Assembly: GCF_017875955.1 (NCBI RefSeq)
Contig: NZ_JAGINK010000001.1
Location: 4,122,501-4,186,500 of the forward strand
Direction of reading: 5' to 3'
Source: Pseudomonas sp. BP8
GTDB lineage: Bacteria; Pseudomonadota; Gammaproteobacteria; Pseudomonadales; Pseudomonadaceae
DNA length: 64,000 bases
Every line of letters begins with the position of its first letter. Position 1 is the first letter of the stretch. Of this stretch, positions 8,306-16,878 are shown piece after piece. Below the pieces are notes generated by a model. That model did no database searches. It saw nothing but the letters and a program-made list of their open reading frames with translations, and was not told the DNA's origin. Position numbers and translations under genes: made by a program.

Positions 8306-8611
8306 ATGAAGATTCTCACCTGTCCTCTGAACGGCCCGCGCAACATCAGCGAGTTCAGCTATGGCGGCGAGTTCAAGCCGATGCCGGACCCTGCCCAGTG
8401 CAGCGACGTCGAGTGGGCCGACTACGTATTCAACAGCGACAACCTTGCCGGGGTGGTCCTTGAGTGGTGGTTGCACAACGCCTCCAGCTACTGGTTCCTG
8501 GCCGAGCGTCACACCGTCAGTGACCAGGTGCTGCGCACCTTCGACCCCAAAGAGCTTTTTCATCGGCGCATCGACTTCGCCGCCACCACCCCTGCGGAGA
8601 TCGCCGGATGA
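8306..8611 (+). CDS. mgdB: N-methylglutamate dehydrogenase subunit B (sarcosine oxidase delta-like)
   Basis: 101 residues, the size expected for the small delta subunit. It begins MKILTCPLNGPRNISEFSYGGE. Standard SoxD proteins start with a CPxCG zinc motif; here the second Cys is replaced (CPLNG), so only one of the two N-terminal Cys ligands is present. AGAGGAACGC lies before the ATG, and the stop overlaps the mgdC start. The changed motif may mark the N-methylglutamate branch of the family or a loss of zinc. Confidence 0.85.
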   Translation: MKILTCPLNGPRNISEFSYGGEFKPMPDPAQCSDVEWADYVFNSDNLAGVVLEWWLHNASSYWFLAERHTVSDQVLRTFDPKELFHRRIDFAATTPAEIAG

Positions 8612-11511
8612 ACAGCCCTACTCGCCTCCCTGCACCGATGGGCCTGCTGATCGACCGTGAGCGCCCTGTACGTTTCAGTTTCGACGGCCAGGATTATCAG
8701 GGCTTCAGCGGTGACAGCATCGCCAGCGCCTTGCTCGGCAACGGCCGCTGGCTGCTGTCGCGCTCGTTCAAGTACCACCGCCCACGCGGCCCGCTGAGCC
8801 TCGCCGGACAGGACGCCAACACCCTCGTGCAATTGCCCGACGAGCCCAACGTACTGGCCGACATGCACACCGTCAGTGACGGCCTGGTAGTCGCCGGGCA
8901 GAACTTCTCTGGCAGCCTGGACCACGACCGCGACGCCTATCTGGGCAAGTTCTCCCGGTTCATGCCGGTGGGTTTCTACTACCGCTCGTTCTACAAGCCC
9001 AAGGGCATGTGGAAGGTCTGGGAGCCGCTGATTCGCAAGAAGGCCGGGCTCGGCGTGCTCGACCTGGGCTTCCAGCCGCAGTACCACGACAAGGCCTATC
9101 TGTTCGTCGATATCGCCATCATCGGCGCAGGCCCGGCGGGCCTGCGCGCCGCACTGGACGCCGGCAATGCCGGGGCCAAGGTGCTGCTGATCGAGCAACA
9201 GCCGCTGCTCGGCGGCTCGCTCAATTACGCCCGCTTCGATATCGCCGGCAGCCGCGCCAGCGCCCTGCGCACTGAACTGCTCGCTGCGGTCGAGGGCCAT
9301 CCGAACATCCAGGTCCTGCTTGAGGCGACCTGCAACGGCTGGTTCACCGACAACTACCTGCCGGTGATCCAGCACCGGCGGATGTACAAGGTCCGCGCCA
9401 GCCGCTGCGTGGTGGCCGCGGGCTCATTCGACCAGCCGGTAGTATTTCGCAACAACGACTTGCCCGGGGTGATGCTGACCAGCGCCGCGCAACGCCTGAT
9501 GAAGCTCTACGCGGTCAAGCCCGGCCACCGCGCAGTGCTCCTCAGCGGCCATGACGACGGCTACCTGGCCGCGCTCGACCTGCAGGAGCAAGGGGTCGTC
9601 GTGGCCGCTGTGGTCGATCTGCGCGCAGCGCCGGCCGACCCTGCACTGGCCGCCGAGCTCAAGCGCCGGGGTATCCCCCTGCACTTGGGCAGCACGGTCT
9701 ACGAGGCGCTGCACGAAGCCGGCATGCGCCACGTCAGCGGCGTCGACATCCGGCCGATCACCGGCCAGGGCAAGGTGGCCGCGCGCGGCACCACCCTGGC
9801 CTGCGACCTGCTGTGCATGTCGGCCGGCTACATGCCGGTGTACCAATTGCTGTGCCAGGCGGGCGGCAAGCTCGCCTATGAGCCGGCACGCGACGAATTC
9901 GCCATCAGCAACCTGCCCGCCGGGCTGGGTATCGCCGGTTCGGTGAACGGCCGCCACGTGCTGGCCAACGTCCTCGCCGACGCCAGCCGCGCGGCCGGCG
10001 AAGCCCTGGCCGGCCTTGGCCTGGCCGTGCCGCACGTGCCGCACTTGGTTGCCGAAGCCAAGGTCAACCATCCGTGGCCGATCTTCGCCCACCCCAAAGG
10101 CAAGGATTTCGTCGACTTCGACGAAGATTTGCAGGTGCGTGACATCGTCAACGCCACCCGCAGCGGCTACCGCGATGTGCAATTGGTCAAACGCTTTTCC
10201 ACGGTCGGCATGGGCCCTTCCCAAGGCCGTCATTCGGCCTTGCCGACGGCGCGCCTGGTCGCCCATGCGACTGGCCGCAGCATCAGCGAGACCGGCGTCA
10301 CCACCGCACGCCCGCCGTTCCAGGCAGAGAAACTCGCCCATGTCGCCGGCCGTGCCTTCGACCCCTACCGGCAGACGCCGATGCATCGCCGCCACGTGCA
10401 GGCCGGCGCCAAGATGATGCCGGCCGGCAGCTGGCAGCGCCCGGCCTATTACGGCAAGCCCGAAGAGCGTGAACGCTGCATGCAGGAAGAAGCACGGCAT
10501 GTGCGCGAGCAGGTCGGCCTGATCGATGTGTCTACCCTCGGTGGCCTGGATGTGCGCGGCCCGGATGCCGCCGAACTGCTCGAACGGCTGTACACCTTCG
10601 GCTTCGCCAAGCTGGCGGTCGGTCGCACGCGCTACGCGCTGATGACCAACGAGCACGGCGTGGTGATCGATGACGGCGTCTGCGCACGCCTCGGCGAATG
10701 GCACTTCTATGTCAGCGCCACGACCAGCGGCGTTGATCGGATCTACCAGCAGATGCTCAAGTGGAATGCCCAGTGGCGCCTGGACGTCGACATCACCAAC
10801 GTCACCGCAGCGCTGGCCGCAGTCAACCTGGCCGGACCCTTGTCACGCCAGGTGCTGGCCAGGGTCTGCGAGGATGTCGACCTGAGCGCCGAGGCCTTCC
10901 CCTACCTCGGCGTGCGCCAGGGCACGGTGGCCGGGATCCCCGCGCGGATTCTACGGGTCGGGTTTGTCGGTGAGCTGGGGTATGAGATCCACGTGCCCGC
11001 GCGTCATGCCGAACGCCTTTGGGATGTGCTGATGGCGGCCGGCGCGCCGCTGGGTATTCGCCCTTTTGGCGTTGAAACCCAACGCTTGCTGCGCCTGGAG
11101 AAGGGCCACGTGATCATCAGCCAGGACACCGATGGCATGACCCATCCGGCCGAGATCGACATGCAATGGGCACTTGGCCGCAAGAAACCGTTTTTCGTCG
11201 GCCAGCGCTCGATCCGCATCCTCGAAGCGCAGCCGCTCAAGCGCAAGCTGGTCGGCTTCACCCTGCCCCAGGGCAGCCGTCAGCCGCTGGAAGGCCACCT
11301 GGTGCTGGACGGCGCGGACATCAGCGGCAACGTCACCTCCTGCGAGTATTCGCAGACCCTTGGCCGGATCATCGGCCTGGCTTACGCCGGCGCCCATCAG
11401 GCGAGCCTGGGCATGCAGATTCCGATTCGCGTCGAGGGCGGTGAGATCGTCCACGCCGAAGTAGTGTCGCTGCCCTTCTACGACCCACAATCCCAGCGCC
11501 AGGAGCTCTGA
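8608..11511 (+). CDS. mgdC: N-methylglutamate dehydrogenase subunit C (sarcosine oxidase alpha-like, with THF-binding domain)
   Basis: 967 residues, the normal size for alpha subunits. The N-terminal part carries a 2Fe-2S-like/SoxA fold (RSFKYHRPRGP), then an NAD/FAD dinucleotide-binding domain at about 168-200 (VDIAIIGAGPAGLRAALDAG). The C-terminal third (about 590-967) is a GcvT-like aminomethyltransferase domain (GYEIHVPARHAERLWDVL, RPFGVETQRLLRLEKGH) that binds THF and captures the released formaldehyde as 5,10-methylene-THF. It overlaps mgdB (ATGA) and is followed 3 bp later by mgdD. The product directly feeds FolD encoded upstream. Confidence 0.88.
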   Translation: MNSPTRLPAPMGLLIDRERPVRFSFDGQDYQGFSGDSIASALLGNGRWLLSRSFKYHRPRGPLSLAGQDANTLVQLPDEPNVLADMHTVSDGLVVAGQNFSGSLDHDRDAYLGKFSRFMPVGFYYRSFYKPKGMWKVWEPLIRKKAGLGVLDLGFQPQYHDKAYLFVDIAIIGAGPAGLRAALDAGNAGAKVLLIEQQPLLGGSLNYARFDIAGSRASALRTELLAAVEGHPNIQVLLEATCNGWFTDNYLPVIQHRRMYKVRASRCVVAAGSFDQPVVFRNNDLPGVMLTSAAQRLMKLYAVKPGHRAVLLSGHDDGYLAALDLQEQGVVVAAVVDLRAAPADPALAAELKRRGIPLHLGSTVYEALHEAGMRHVSGVDIRPITGQGKVAARGTTLACDLLCMSAGYMPVYQLLCQAGGKLAYEPARDEFAISNLPAGLGIAGSVNGRHVLANVLADASRAAGEALAGLGLAVPHVPHLVAEAKVNHPWPIFAHPKGKDFVDFDEDLQVRDIVNATRSGYRDVQLVKRFSTVGMGPSQGRHSALPTARLVAHATGRSISETGVTTARPPFQAEKLAHVAGRAFDPYRQTPMHRRHVQAGAKMMPAGSWQRPAYYGKPEERERCMQEEARHVREQVGLIDVSTLGGLDVRGPDAAELLERLYTFGFAKLAVGRTRYALMTNEHGVVIDDGVCARLGEWHFYVSATTSGVDRIYQQMLKWNAQWRLDVDITNVTAALAAVNLAGPLSRQVLARVCEDVDLSAEAFPYLGVRQGTVAGIPARILRVGFVGELGYEIHVPARHAERLWDVLMAAGAPLGIRPFGVETQRLLRLEKGHVIISQDTDGMTHPAEIDMQWALGRKKPFFVGQRSIRILEAQPLKRKLVGFTLPQGSRQPLEGHLVLDGADISGNVTSCEYSQTLGRIIGLAYAGAHQASLGMQIPIRVEGGEIVHAEVVSLPFYDPQSQRQEL

Positions 11512-11514
11512 GCC

Positions 11515-12117
11515 ATGACCAGCCTGAAAGCCGAACGTTATCTCGAACCGAGCCCGGCGCAGCTTCAGCCGTGCCTGTTGACCGACCTCAGCGAATTGCC
11601 GCGCGTGGGTTTCAGGGGGGCGGACAGCGCCGAGTACCTGCGGGCGCTCGGTTATCGCTTGCCGGAGCACCCCAACCAGGCGGTGCGCCAGGCTGACGGC
11701 AGCTGGGTGGCGCGCCTGTCGCAGACCGAGTACCTGCTGTTGGCGGGAGGTGCCGAGGGCGGCGCGCGTATCGCCAGTGAGGAAGCGCGCTGGGTACAGA
11801 ATGCTCAGCGCAACTATCTGCTGCCGCGCCAGGACAGCCATGCCTGGCTGCAGTTGTCGGGAAATGACTGCAGCGCGGTGATGGCCAAGTTGTGCGGGGT
11901 TGACCTGCGCGCGCAGGCGTTTGCGCTGGGTGCCGTTGCACAGACGTCGGCGGCGCGGATCAATGTGATTGTGGTCAACGTCGGTGATGAAGACCTGCCG
12001 GTGTTGTGGATCCTGTTTGACCGGGCTTCGCGGGAGTACTTCAACGCAGCGGTGCTGGATGCCATGGACGAGTTCGGCGGGCGGATGGTGGAGGTTGATG
12101 CGTTGCACCTGGCTTGA
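11515..12117 (+). CDS. mgdD: N-methylglutamate dehydrogenase subunit D (sarcosine oxidase gamma-like)
   Basis: 200 residues, matching SoxG-type gamma subunits in size and position as the last gene of the purU-folD-mgdABCD operon. Gamma subunits are poorly conserved and contain no cofactor; recognisable features are the FRGADSAEYLRALGY and the LPRQDSHAWLQLSG segments resembling the GcvT-like fold. GGAGC precedes the ATG at 11515. It completes the heterotetramer. Confidence 0.82.
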   Translation: MTSLKAERYLEPSPAQLQPCLLTDLSELPRVGFRGADSAEYLRALGYRLPEHPNQAVRQADGSWVARLSQTEYLLLAGGAEGGARIASEEARWVQNAQRNYLLPRQDSHAWLQLSGNDCSAVMAKLCGVDLRAQAFALGAVAQTSAARINVIVVNVGDEDLPVLWILFDRASREYFNAAVLDAMDEFGGRMVEVDALHLA

Positions 12118-12124
12118 GCCCACC

Positions 12125-12199
12125 GGGGCCGCTCCCACAGGCCCCGCCGCTCTCGAAGCAGACATAGCACCTGTGGCAGCGGCCTTGTGTCGCGAAAGG
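12125..12199. repeat. REP-like palindrome pair (family 2, GTGGGAGCGGCC type)
   Basis: GGGGCCGCTCCCACAGG (12125-12141) faces CTGTGGCAGCGGCCTTG with GTGTCGCGAAAGG (12171-12199). This is a different family from the main GCGGGCTTG REP; it recurs within 42.4-42.53 kb. It follows mgdD and may act as transcript end. Confidence 0.75.
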
Positions 12200-12243
12200 A
12201 CCGCTGCGCGGCCCCATGGCCGGAACACCCCACGCAATGGTCA

Positions 12244-13119
12244 CTACAAACGCTCGCGCAAGAACTCCACAAACCCCTGCACCGGCCGCGCCACCTGGCG
12301 GTGCTGCGGGTACACCGCCGACAGCTGCAAGGCCGGTGGTGTGAACGCCTCCAGCAACGGCACCAGCCGACCCTCGGCCAACGCCTGCTCGACGATGAAC
12401 GCCGGCAGGTAGGTCACCCCCATCCCGGCAATCGCCGCATCCCTGAGCAGCTCACCATTGTTGGCGCGCATGCGCCCACTGACGGCAATCGCCGTCCCCT
12501 TTGCCGGCCCGGTGAACTGCCATTGCACCTGCCGCGAATGACCATACGGCAGGCAGTCATGCCCGCGCAGGTCTTCCGGTGCCAGTGGTGTGCCGCGCGC
12601 CGCCAAATAGTCAGGGCTGGCGCAATACAGCCGCTCGACACTGGCAATGCGCCGCGCCACCAGGCTGGAATCCTCCAGCGAGCCAATCCGCAGCGCCAGG
12701 TCATAGCCCTCGCCGATCAGGTCCACGGCCCGATCACTCAAATCAATTTCGACAATGAGCTGCGGATGCAACTGGAGAAATTCGGTGAGCAGACAGCCCA
12801 GATGACTCATGGCAAACGACAGCGGCGCGCTCAGCCGCAAGGTGCCGCGCAACGAAGGCGTCTGCCCACTGATGTCCTGCTCGACCTGCTGCACCTCGCC
12901 GAGCAGGCGCAACGCTGATTCGTAGTACTGCTGCCCCAGCGGCGTGGCGTCCAGACGCCGGGTCGAGCGGTTGAGCAAGCGCACGCCGAGGCGCTCTTCG
13001 AGCTGCATCAGGCGGCGGCTGACGAACTGCTTGGACAGCCCCAGGCGCTCGGCCGCCGCCGTGAAGCTGCCAGCTTCCATAACCTGGGCAAAGATACGCA
13101 TGTCTTCGTAGGGGTTCAT
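12244..13119 (-). CDS. LysR-family transcriptional regulator
   Basis: 291 residues from the ATG at 13119 (NPYEDMRIFAQVMEAGSFTAAAERLGLSKQFVSRRL is the winged helix-turn-helix, residues about 2-60), then a type 2 periplasmic-binding-like effector domain. A TTG 24 bp upstream is a less likely start. It is divergent from an alpha/beta hydrolase gene across 144 bp, the usual arrangement for LysR control of the neighbour. No effector can be deduced. Confidence 0.88.
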   Translation of the reverse strand: MNPYEDMRIFAQVMEAGSFTAAAERLGLSKQFVSRRLMQLEERLGVRLLNRSTRRLDATPLGQQYYESALRLLGEVQQVEQDISGQTPSLRGTLRLSAPLSFAMSHLGCLLTEFLQLHPQLIVEIDLSDRAVDLIGEGYDLALRIGSLEDSSLVARRIASVERLYCASPDYLAARGTPLAPEDLRGHDCLPYGHSRQVQWQFTGPAKGTAIAVSGRMRANNGELLRDAAIAGMGVTYLPAFIVEQALAEGRLVPLLEAFTPPALQLSAVYPQHRQVARPVQGFVEFLRERL

Positions 13120-13263
13120 TGTCGCGTTCCGGTTGACAGTCAAACGCCTTATACCGGCTTTTTCCCATCACGGCACCTGCTTAATCTACGCACATCTTGC
13201 AGCGATGGCCTCAAGGCCAGGCAAGCAGCCAACTCAACGCACTCGCAAAGAAAAGGATTCAGC

Positions 13264-14283
13264 ATGAACATTGTCCGCCAGGCGCTCACCGCCAGCCTCC
13301 TCGCCGTATCCGTCAGCCAGGCCTTCGCCGCTGGCAGTGAAGGCGTCGAACAGCATACCCAGGCCTTCCTCGAGGCACTCGCGCAAGGCGGTGGCAAGCC
13401 GCTCGAGCAACTCAGCCCCAAGGATGCCCGCGCAGTGCTGACCGGCGCCCAGGCGTCGGTGAAGGTTGATCTTTCAGGTATCGAAGTCAGTCAACGGACG
13501 ATCCAGGCCGATGGCCAACCTATCAAGCTGACCATCGTCCGCCCAGCCAAGACCAAGGGTGAGCTGCCGGTGTTCATGTACTTCCATGGCGGCGGCTGGG
13601 TGCTCGGCGACTACCCGACCCACCAGCGGCTGATCCGCGACCTGGTGGTCGGCTCCGGCGCTGTCGCGGTGTATGTCGACTACACGCCATCGCCCGAGGC
13701 CCACTACCCCACCGCGATCAACCAGGCTTACGCCGCCACCCGCTGGGTTGCCGAGCATGGCAAACAGATTCACGTCGATAGCAGCCGCCTGGCGGTAGCC
13801 GGTAACAGCGTCGGCGGCAACATGGCGGCGGTGGTCGCGCTGAAGGCCAAGGAGGCCGGCACACCGAAACTGCGCTTCCAGCTGCTGCTGTGGCCGGTGA
13901 CCGATGCCAGCTTCGAGAGCGCATCGTACAAGCAGTTTGCCGAGGGGCACTTCCTTACCAGCGGCATGATGAAGTGGTTCTGGGACAGCTACACAACCGA
14001 CACCGCCGCACGGGCGCAGATTTACGCCTCGCCACTGCGCGCCAGTAGCGAGCAGCTCAAGGGCCTGCCACCCGCACTGGTACAAACAGCCGAATTCGAT
14101 GTGTTGCGCGATGAGGGTGAGGCCTATGCACGGCACCTGAATGCCGCCGGGGTGACCGTTACTGCGGTGCGTTACAACGGCATGATCCACGACTTCGGCC
14201 TGCTCAACCCGTTGCACCAGGTGCCCGCCGTTCAGGCTTCGCTGCGCCAGGCGGCAGGCGAACTGAAAGTCCACCTTCAATAA
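13264..14283 (+). CDS. exported alpha/beta hydrolase (HSL-like esterase)
   Basis: 339 residues with a Sec signal peptide ending near FAA-G (about residue 23). The oxyanion motif HGGGWVLGD (about 108-116) and nucleophile motif GNSVGGN (Ser182) place it in the hormone-sensitive-lipase/acetyl esterase family; Asp in EFDVLRDEGEAY and His in GMIHDFGLL complete the triad. The usual GDSAGG is GNSVGG here. AAAGGA precedes the ATG. It is probably a periplasmic esterase controlled by the divergent LysR gene and may be co-transcribed with the pirin gene 55 bp downstream. Confidence 0.85.
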   Translation: MNIVRQALTASLLAVSVSQAFAAGSEGVEQHTQAFLEALAQGGGKPLEQLSPKDARAVLTGAQASVKVDLSGIEVSQRTIQADGQPIKLTIVRPAKTKGELPVFMYFHGGGWVLGDYPTHQRLIRDLVVGSGAVAVYVDYTPSPEAHYPTAINQAYAATRWVAEHGKQIHVDSSRLAVAGNSVGGNMAAVVALKAKEAGTPKLRFQLLLWPVTDASFESASYKQFAEGHFLTSGMMKWFWDSYTTDTAARAQIYASPLRASSEQLKGLPPALVQTAEFDVLRDEGEAYARHLNAAGVTVTAVRYNGMIHDFGLLNPLHQVPAVQASLRQAAGELKVHLQ

Positions 14284-14338
14284 CGTCAATCAATGATGCG
14301 GCAGGGCCACACGCCCTGCCCCGTCGAGGAGATCCGTC

Positions 14339-15061
14339 ATGCTTACCGTACGCAATGCAAAAGACCGCGGCCTGGCCTTCCATGGTTGGCTGAAATCGTT
14401 CCACACCTTCTCCTTCGGCGGTTATCGCAACCCCGACGAGCAGGGTTTTTCTGACCTGCTGGTGATCAACGACGACCGGGTCATCCCCGGCAAGGGCTTC
14501 GGCCAGCATCCGCACCGCGACATGGAGATTTTCTCCTACGTGCTGGAAGGCGCGCTGGAACACAAAGACACGCTGGGCACCGGCTCGGTGATTCGCCCAG
14601 GTGACGTGCAACTGATGAGCGCCGGGCGCGGCGTCGCCCACAGCGAGTACAACCATAGCCAGCAGGACCCGGTGCACTTCCTGCAGATCTGGATCGTGCC
14701 CAACGTCAACGGCGCTGAGCCGCGCTACCAGCAGCGCCACTTCAGCCCTGAGGACAAGCGCGGTCGGCTGCGCCTGATCATCTCGCCGGATGGCGCCCAG
14801 GGGTCGTTGCAGGTGCGGCAGAACGCCAAGGTCTATGCCGGGCTGTTCGATGGCGAGGAATCAGCCACGCTGAATTTGCCGGATAACCGCCATGCCTATG
14901 TCCACGTGGCGCGCGGCAGTGTCGAGCTCAATGGGCAGGTGCTCGGTGAAGGTGACGGCGTGCGCTTGCGCCATGAGCAGGTGCTGAGCCTGGCCAATGG
15001 CAAGGATGCGGAGGTGCTGGTGTTTGACCTGCGGCCGCATGAGTTGCCTGGGATGCCGTGA
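14339..15061 (+). CDS. pirin family protein (bicupin, YhhW-like)
   Basis: 240 residues with the pirin N-terminal signature FHTFSFGGYRNPDEQGFSDLLVINDD (in part) and the metal-binding set in FGQHPHRDMEIFSYVLEG and GVAHSEYNH. Bacterial members such as YhhW are metal-binding bicupins with quercetin 2,3-dioxygenase activity in vitro; the physiological substrate is usually unknown. GAGGAG lies ahead of the ATG. It follows the esterase gene in the same direction. Confidence 0.88.
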   Translation: MLTVRNAKDRGLAFHGWLKSFHTFSFGGYRNPDEQGFSDLLVINDDRVIPGKGFGQHPHRDMEIFSYVLEGALEHKDTLGTGSVIRPGDVQLMSAGRGVAHSEYNHSQQDPVHFLQIWIVPNVNGAEPRYQQRHFSPEDKRGRLRLIISPDGAQGSLQVRQNAKVYAGLFDGEESATLNLPDNRHAYVHVARGSVELNGQVLGEGDGVRLRHEQVLSLANGKDAEVLVFDLRPHELPGMP

Positions 15062-15085
15062 TTGGCAGTGTGCCGCGGTGGATGG

Positions 15086-15173
15086 CACCGGCGTTGCCGG
15101 TGTTTGCGGGGCAAGCCCGCTCCTACAGAATTGTGCAAACCCTGTAGGCGCGGGCTTGCCCCGCGAAGAGGCC
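15086..15173. repeat. inverted REP pair (family 1)
   Basis: A minus-oriented REP (15086-15128) and a plus-oriented REP (15142-15173) with the GCGGGCTTGCCCCGCGAAG core lie between the converging pirin and DUF1330 genes. Confidence 0.88.
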
Positions 15174-15185
15174 ATCAGCAACGCC

Positions 15186-15479
15186 TCAGGGCTCAAATCC
15201 TTCGACGATGATTACCTCAGCCTTCGCCACCCCTTGGCGATGGCTGCAGGCCTCCTGATACTCCGCCGAGCGGTAGCAGGCCAGCGCCTGCTCATAGGAT
15301 TCGAACTCGATCACCACGCTGCGCTGCGGCGTCGGCCGTCCCTCCATCGCCTCACTGCGGCCGCCCCGGGCCAGGAAGCGCCCTCCGTAGAGCTTGAACG
15401 CCGCTGGCGCACGCTGGGTGTACTGCTGGTACTGCTCGGGGTCGGTCACATGAACATGGGCGATCCAGTAAGCCTTCAT
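15186..15479 (-). CDS. DUF1330 family protein (dimeric alpha/beta barrel)
   Basis: 97 residues beginning MKAYWIAHVHVTDPEQYQQY, with the family core FLARGGRSEAMEG, RSVVIEFESYEQALACY and a final VEGFEP. DUF1330 proteins have a ferredoxin-like ABM fold and no settled function. The start is fixed by AGGAGA before the ATG at 15479. It is divergent from the ribBA-like gene, and a GTATAC operator lies in the 78-bp shared promoter, so it probably belongs to the same regulon as the ring-cleavage genes at 58-64 kb. Confidence 0.82.
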   Translation of the reverse strand: MKAYWIAHVHVTDPEQYQQYTQRAPAAFKLYGGRFLARGGRSEAMEGRPTPQRSVVIEFESYEQALACYRSAEYQEACSHRQGVAKAEVIIVEGFEP

Positions 15480-15510
15480 CAGCTGTTCTCCTGTTTTCGG
15501 GATTCTTGTG

Positions 15511-15530
15511 TATGATGGTATACCATAATA
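15511..15530. promoter_or_regulatory. GntR-like operator site 1
   Basis: The 12-bp perfect palindrome ATGGTATACCAT (15515-15526) has near-symmetrical flanks (TATG on the left, AATA on the right). It lies in the divergent promoter of the DUF1330 and ribBA-like genes. The same motif occurs at 16.7, 58.1, 58.28 and 60.93 kb. FadR-type GntR regulators commonly bind such sites; no such regulator is encoded inside the window. Confidence 0.75.
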
Positions 15531-15557
15531 ATCACCCGACCACAGCGAGCGTGCAGC

Positions 15558-16679
15558 ATGCCTTTCAACAGCATCGAAGAACTTCTCGAGGACTACCGGC
15601 AAGGCAAGATGGTCCTGCTGGTGGACGACGAAGACCGCGAAAACGAAGGTGATCTGCTGATTGCCGCCGAACGCTGCGACGCCTCGGCGATCAATTTCAT
15701 GGCCCGCGAAGCGCGCGGTCTGATCTGCCTGACGCTAACCGACGAGCACTGCCAGCGGCTTGGCCTGGAGCAGATGGTGCCAAGCAACGGCAGCGCGTTC
15801 AGCACTGCCTTTACCGTGTCCATCGAGGCTGCCACGGGCGTCACCACCGGTATTTCCGCCGCTGACCGGGCGCGCACCGTGGCAGCGGCGATGGCCGCCA
15901 ACGCCCGCCCCGACGACCTGGTCCAGCCGGGCCACATCTTCCCCCTGCGCGCCCGCGAAGGCGGCGTGCTGACCCGCGCCGGCCACACCGAGGCCGGTTG
16001 CGACCTGGCTCGTCTGGCCGGTTTCAGCGCCGCCTCGGTGATCGTCGAGGTGCTCAATGACGACGGCACCATGGCCCGCCGGCCGGACCTGGAAGTATTC
16101 GCCGCCCAGCACGGCATCAAGATCGGCACCATCGCCGACCTGATCCACTACCGTCTGAGCACCGAGCAGACCATCAAGCGCATCGGCGAGCGCGAGTTGC
16201 CGACCGTGCACGGCACCTTCCGTCTGGTCACCTATGAAGACCGCATCGAAGGTGGCGTGCACATGGCCATGGTGATGGGCGATATCCGCCGCGAGCAGCC
16301 GACCTTGGTACGCGTGCATGTGATCGACCCGTTGCGCGACCTGGTCGGCGCCGAATACGCCGGGCCGGCCAACTGGACCCTGTGGGCCGCCCTGCAGCGG
16401 GTCGCCGAGGAAGGCGCAGGCGTGGTGGTGGTGCTGGCCAACCATGAGTCGTCGCAGGCCCTGCTCGAGCGCGTGCCGCACCTCACCCAGCCGCTGCGGC
16501 CGTACCAGCGTGGCCAGGTCAAGGTGTACTCCGAGGTCGGCACCGGCGCGCAGATTCTGCAGGACCTGGGCGTGGGCAAGCTGCGCCACCTGGGCCCGCC
16601 ATTGAAGTACGCGGGGCTCGCTGGCTATGAGTTGGAAGTGGTGCAGAGCATTCCGTTCGAGCCTCCAGCGGCAAACTGA
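15558..16679 (+). CDS. 3,4-dihydroxy-2-butanone-4-phosphate synthase fused to a degenerate GTP cyclohydrolase II domain
   Basis: 373 residues. Residues about 1-200 are a complete RibB domain: VDDEDRENEGDL (Mg and substrate-binding acidic loop), FMAREARGLIC and RAGHTEAGCDLARLAG. The C-terminal half resembles RibA but the zinc-binding cysteines are absent: the usual VRVHSEC-like start reads VRVHVIDPLRDLVGAEYAG, and no Cys cluster follows. GTP cyclohydrolase II activity is therefore doubtful, while DHBP synthase activity for riboflavin is likely. It is probably an extra copy beside the housekeeping rib genes, and its operator suggests induction together with flavin-dependent catabolic enzymes. 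Confidence 0.85.
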   Translation: MPFNSIEELLEDYRQGKMVLLVDDEDRENEGDLLIAAERCDASAINFMAREARGLICLTLTDEHCQRLGLEQMVPSNGSAFSTAFTVSIEAATGVTTGISAADRARTVAAAMAANARPDDLVQPGHIFPLRAREGGVLTRAGHTEAGCDLARLAGFSAASVIVEVLNDDGTMARRPDLEVFAAQHGIKIGTIADLIHYRLSTEQTIKRIGERELPTVHGTFRLVTYEDRIEGGVHMAMVMGDIRREQPTLVRVHVIDPLRDLVGAEYAGPANWTLWAALQRVAEEGAGVVVVLANHESSQALLERVPHLTQPLRPYQRGQVKVYSEVGTGAQILQDLGVGKLRHLGPPLKYAGLAGYELEVVQSIPFEPPAAN

Positions 16680-16717
16680 TGGCAGGCGCTGACCACCGGT
16701 AGGTGGTCCCCTCTTGC

Positions 16718-16742
16718 CAAAAGTTTGGAATACCATAATATG
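16718..16742. promoter_or_regulatory. GntR-like operator site 2, ABC importer promoter
   Basis: A half-degenerate palindrome TTGGAATACCAT (16725-16736) lies in the 199-bp gap before the binding-protein gene. The 25 bp at 16718-16742 are identical, in reverse complement, to 58100-58124 in front of the NCS1 permease gene. The rest of the gap shows no gene. Confidence 0.75.
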
Positions 16743-16878
16743 ATATCCCGTAGACCTTAATTTGCAGGCCGGCACCTACAATCACAACGGCCACACGACA
16801 TTTTGCAAAAGCTGCTCCCCGAACACATGGCGGGTGACAGAACCCGCCTCGAATAACAAAAGCAACGAGGGCGTAACC

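Noticed and set aside
7052..12117. Sarcosine oxidase soxBDAG assignment
   Set aside because: Fold and gene order fit both, but the linked gmaS and mgsABC genes and the absence of glyA favour N-methylglutamate dehydrogenase.
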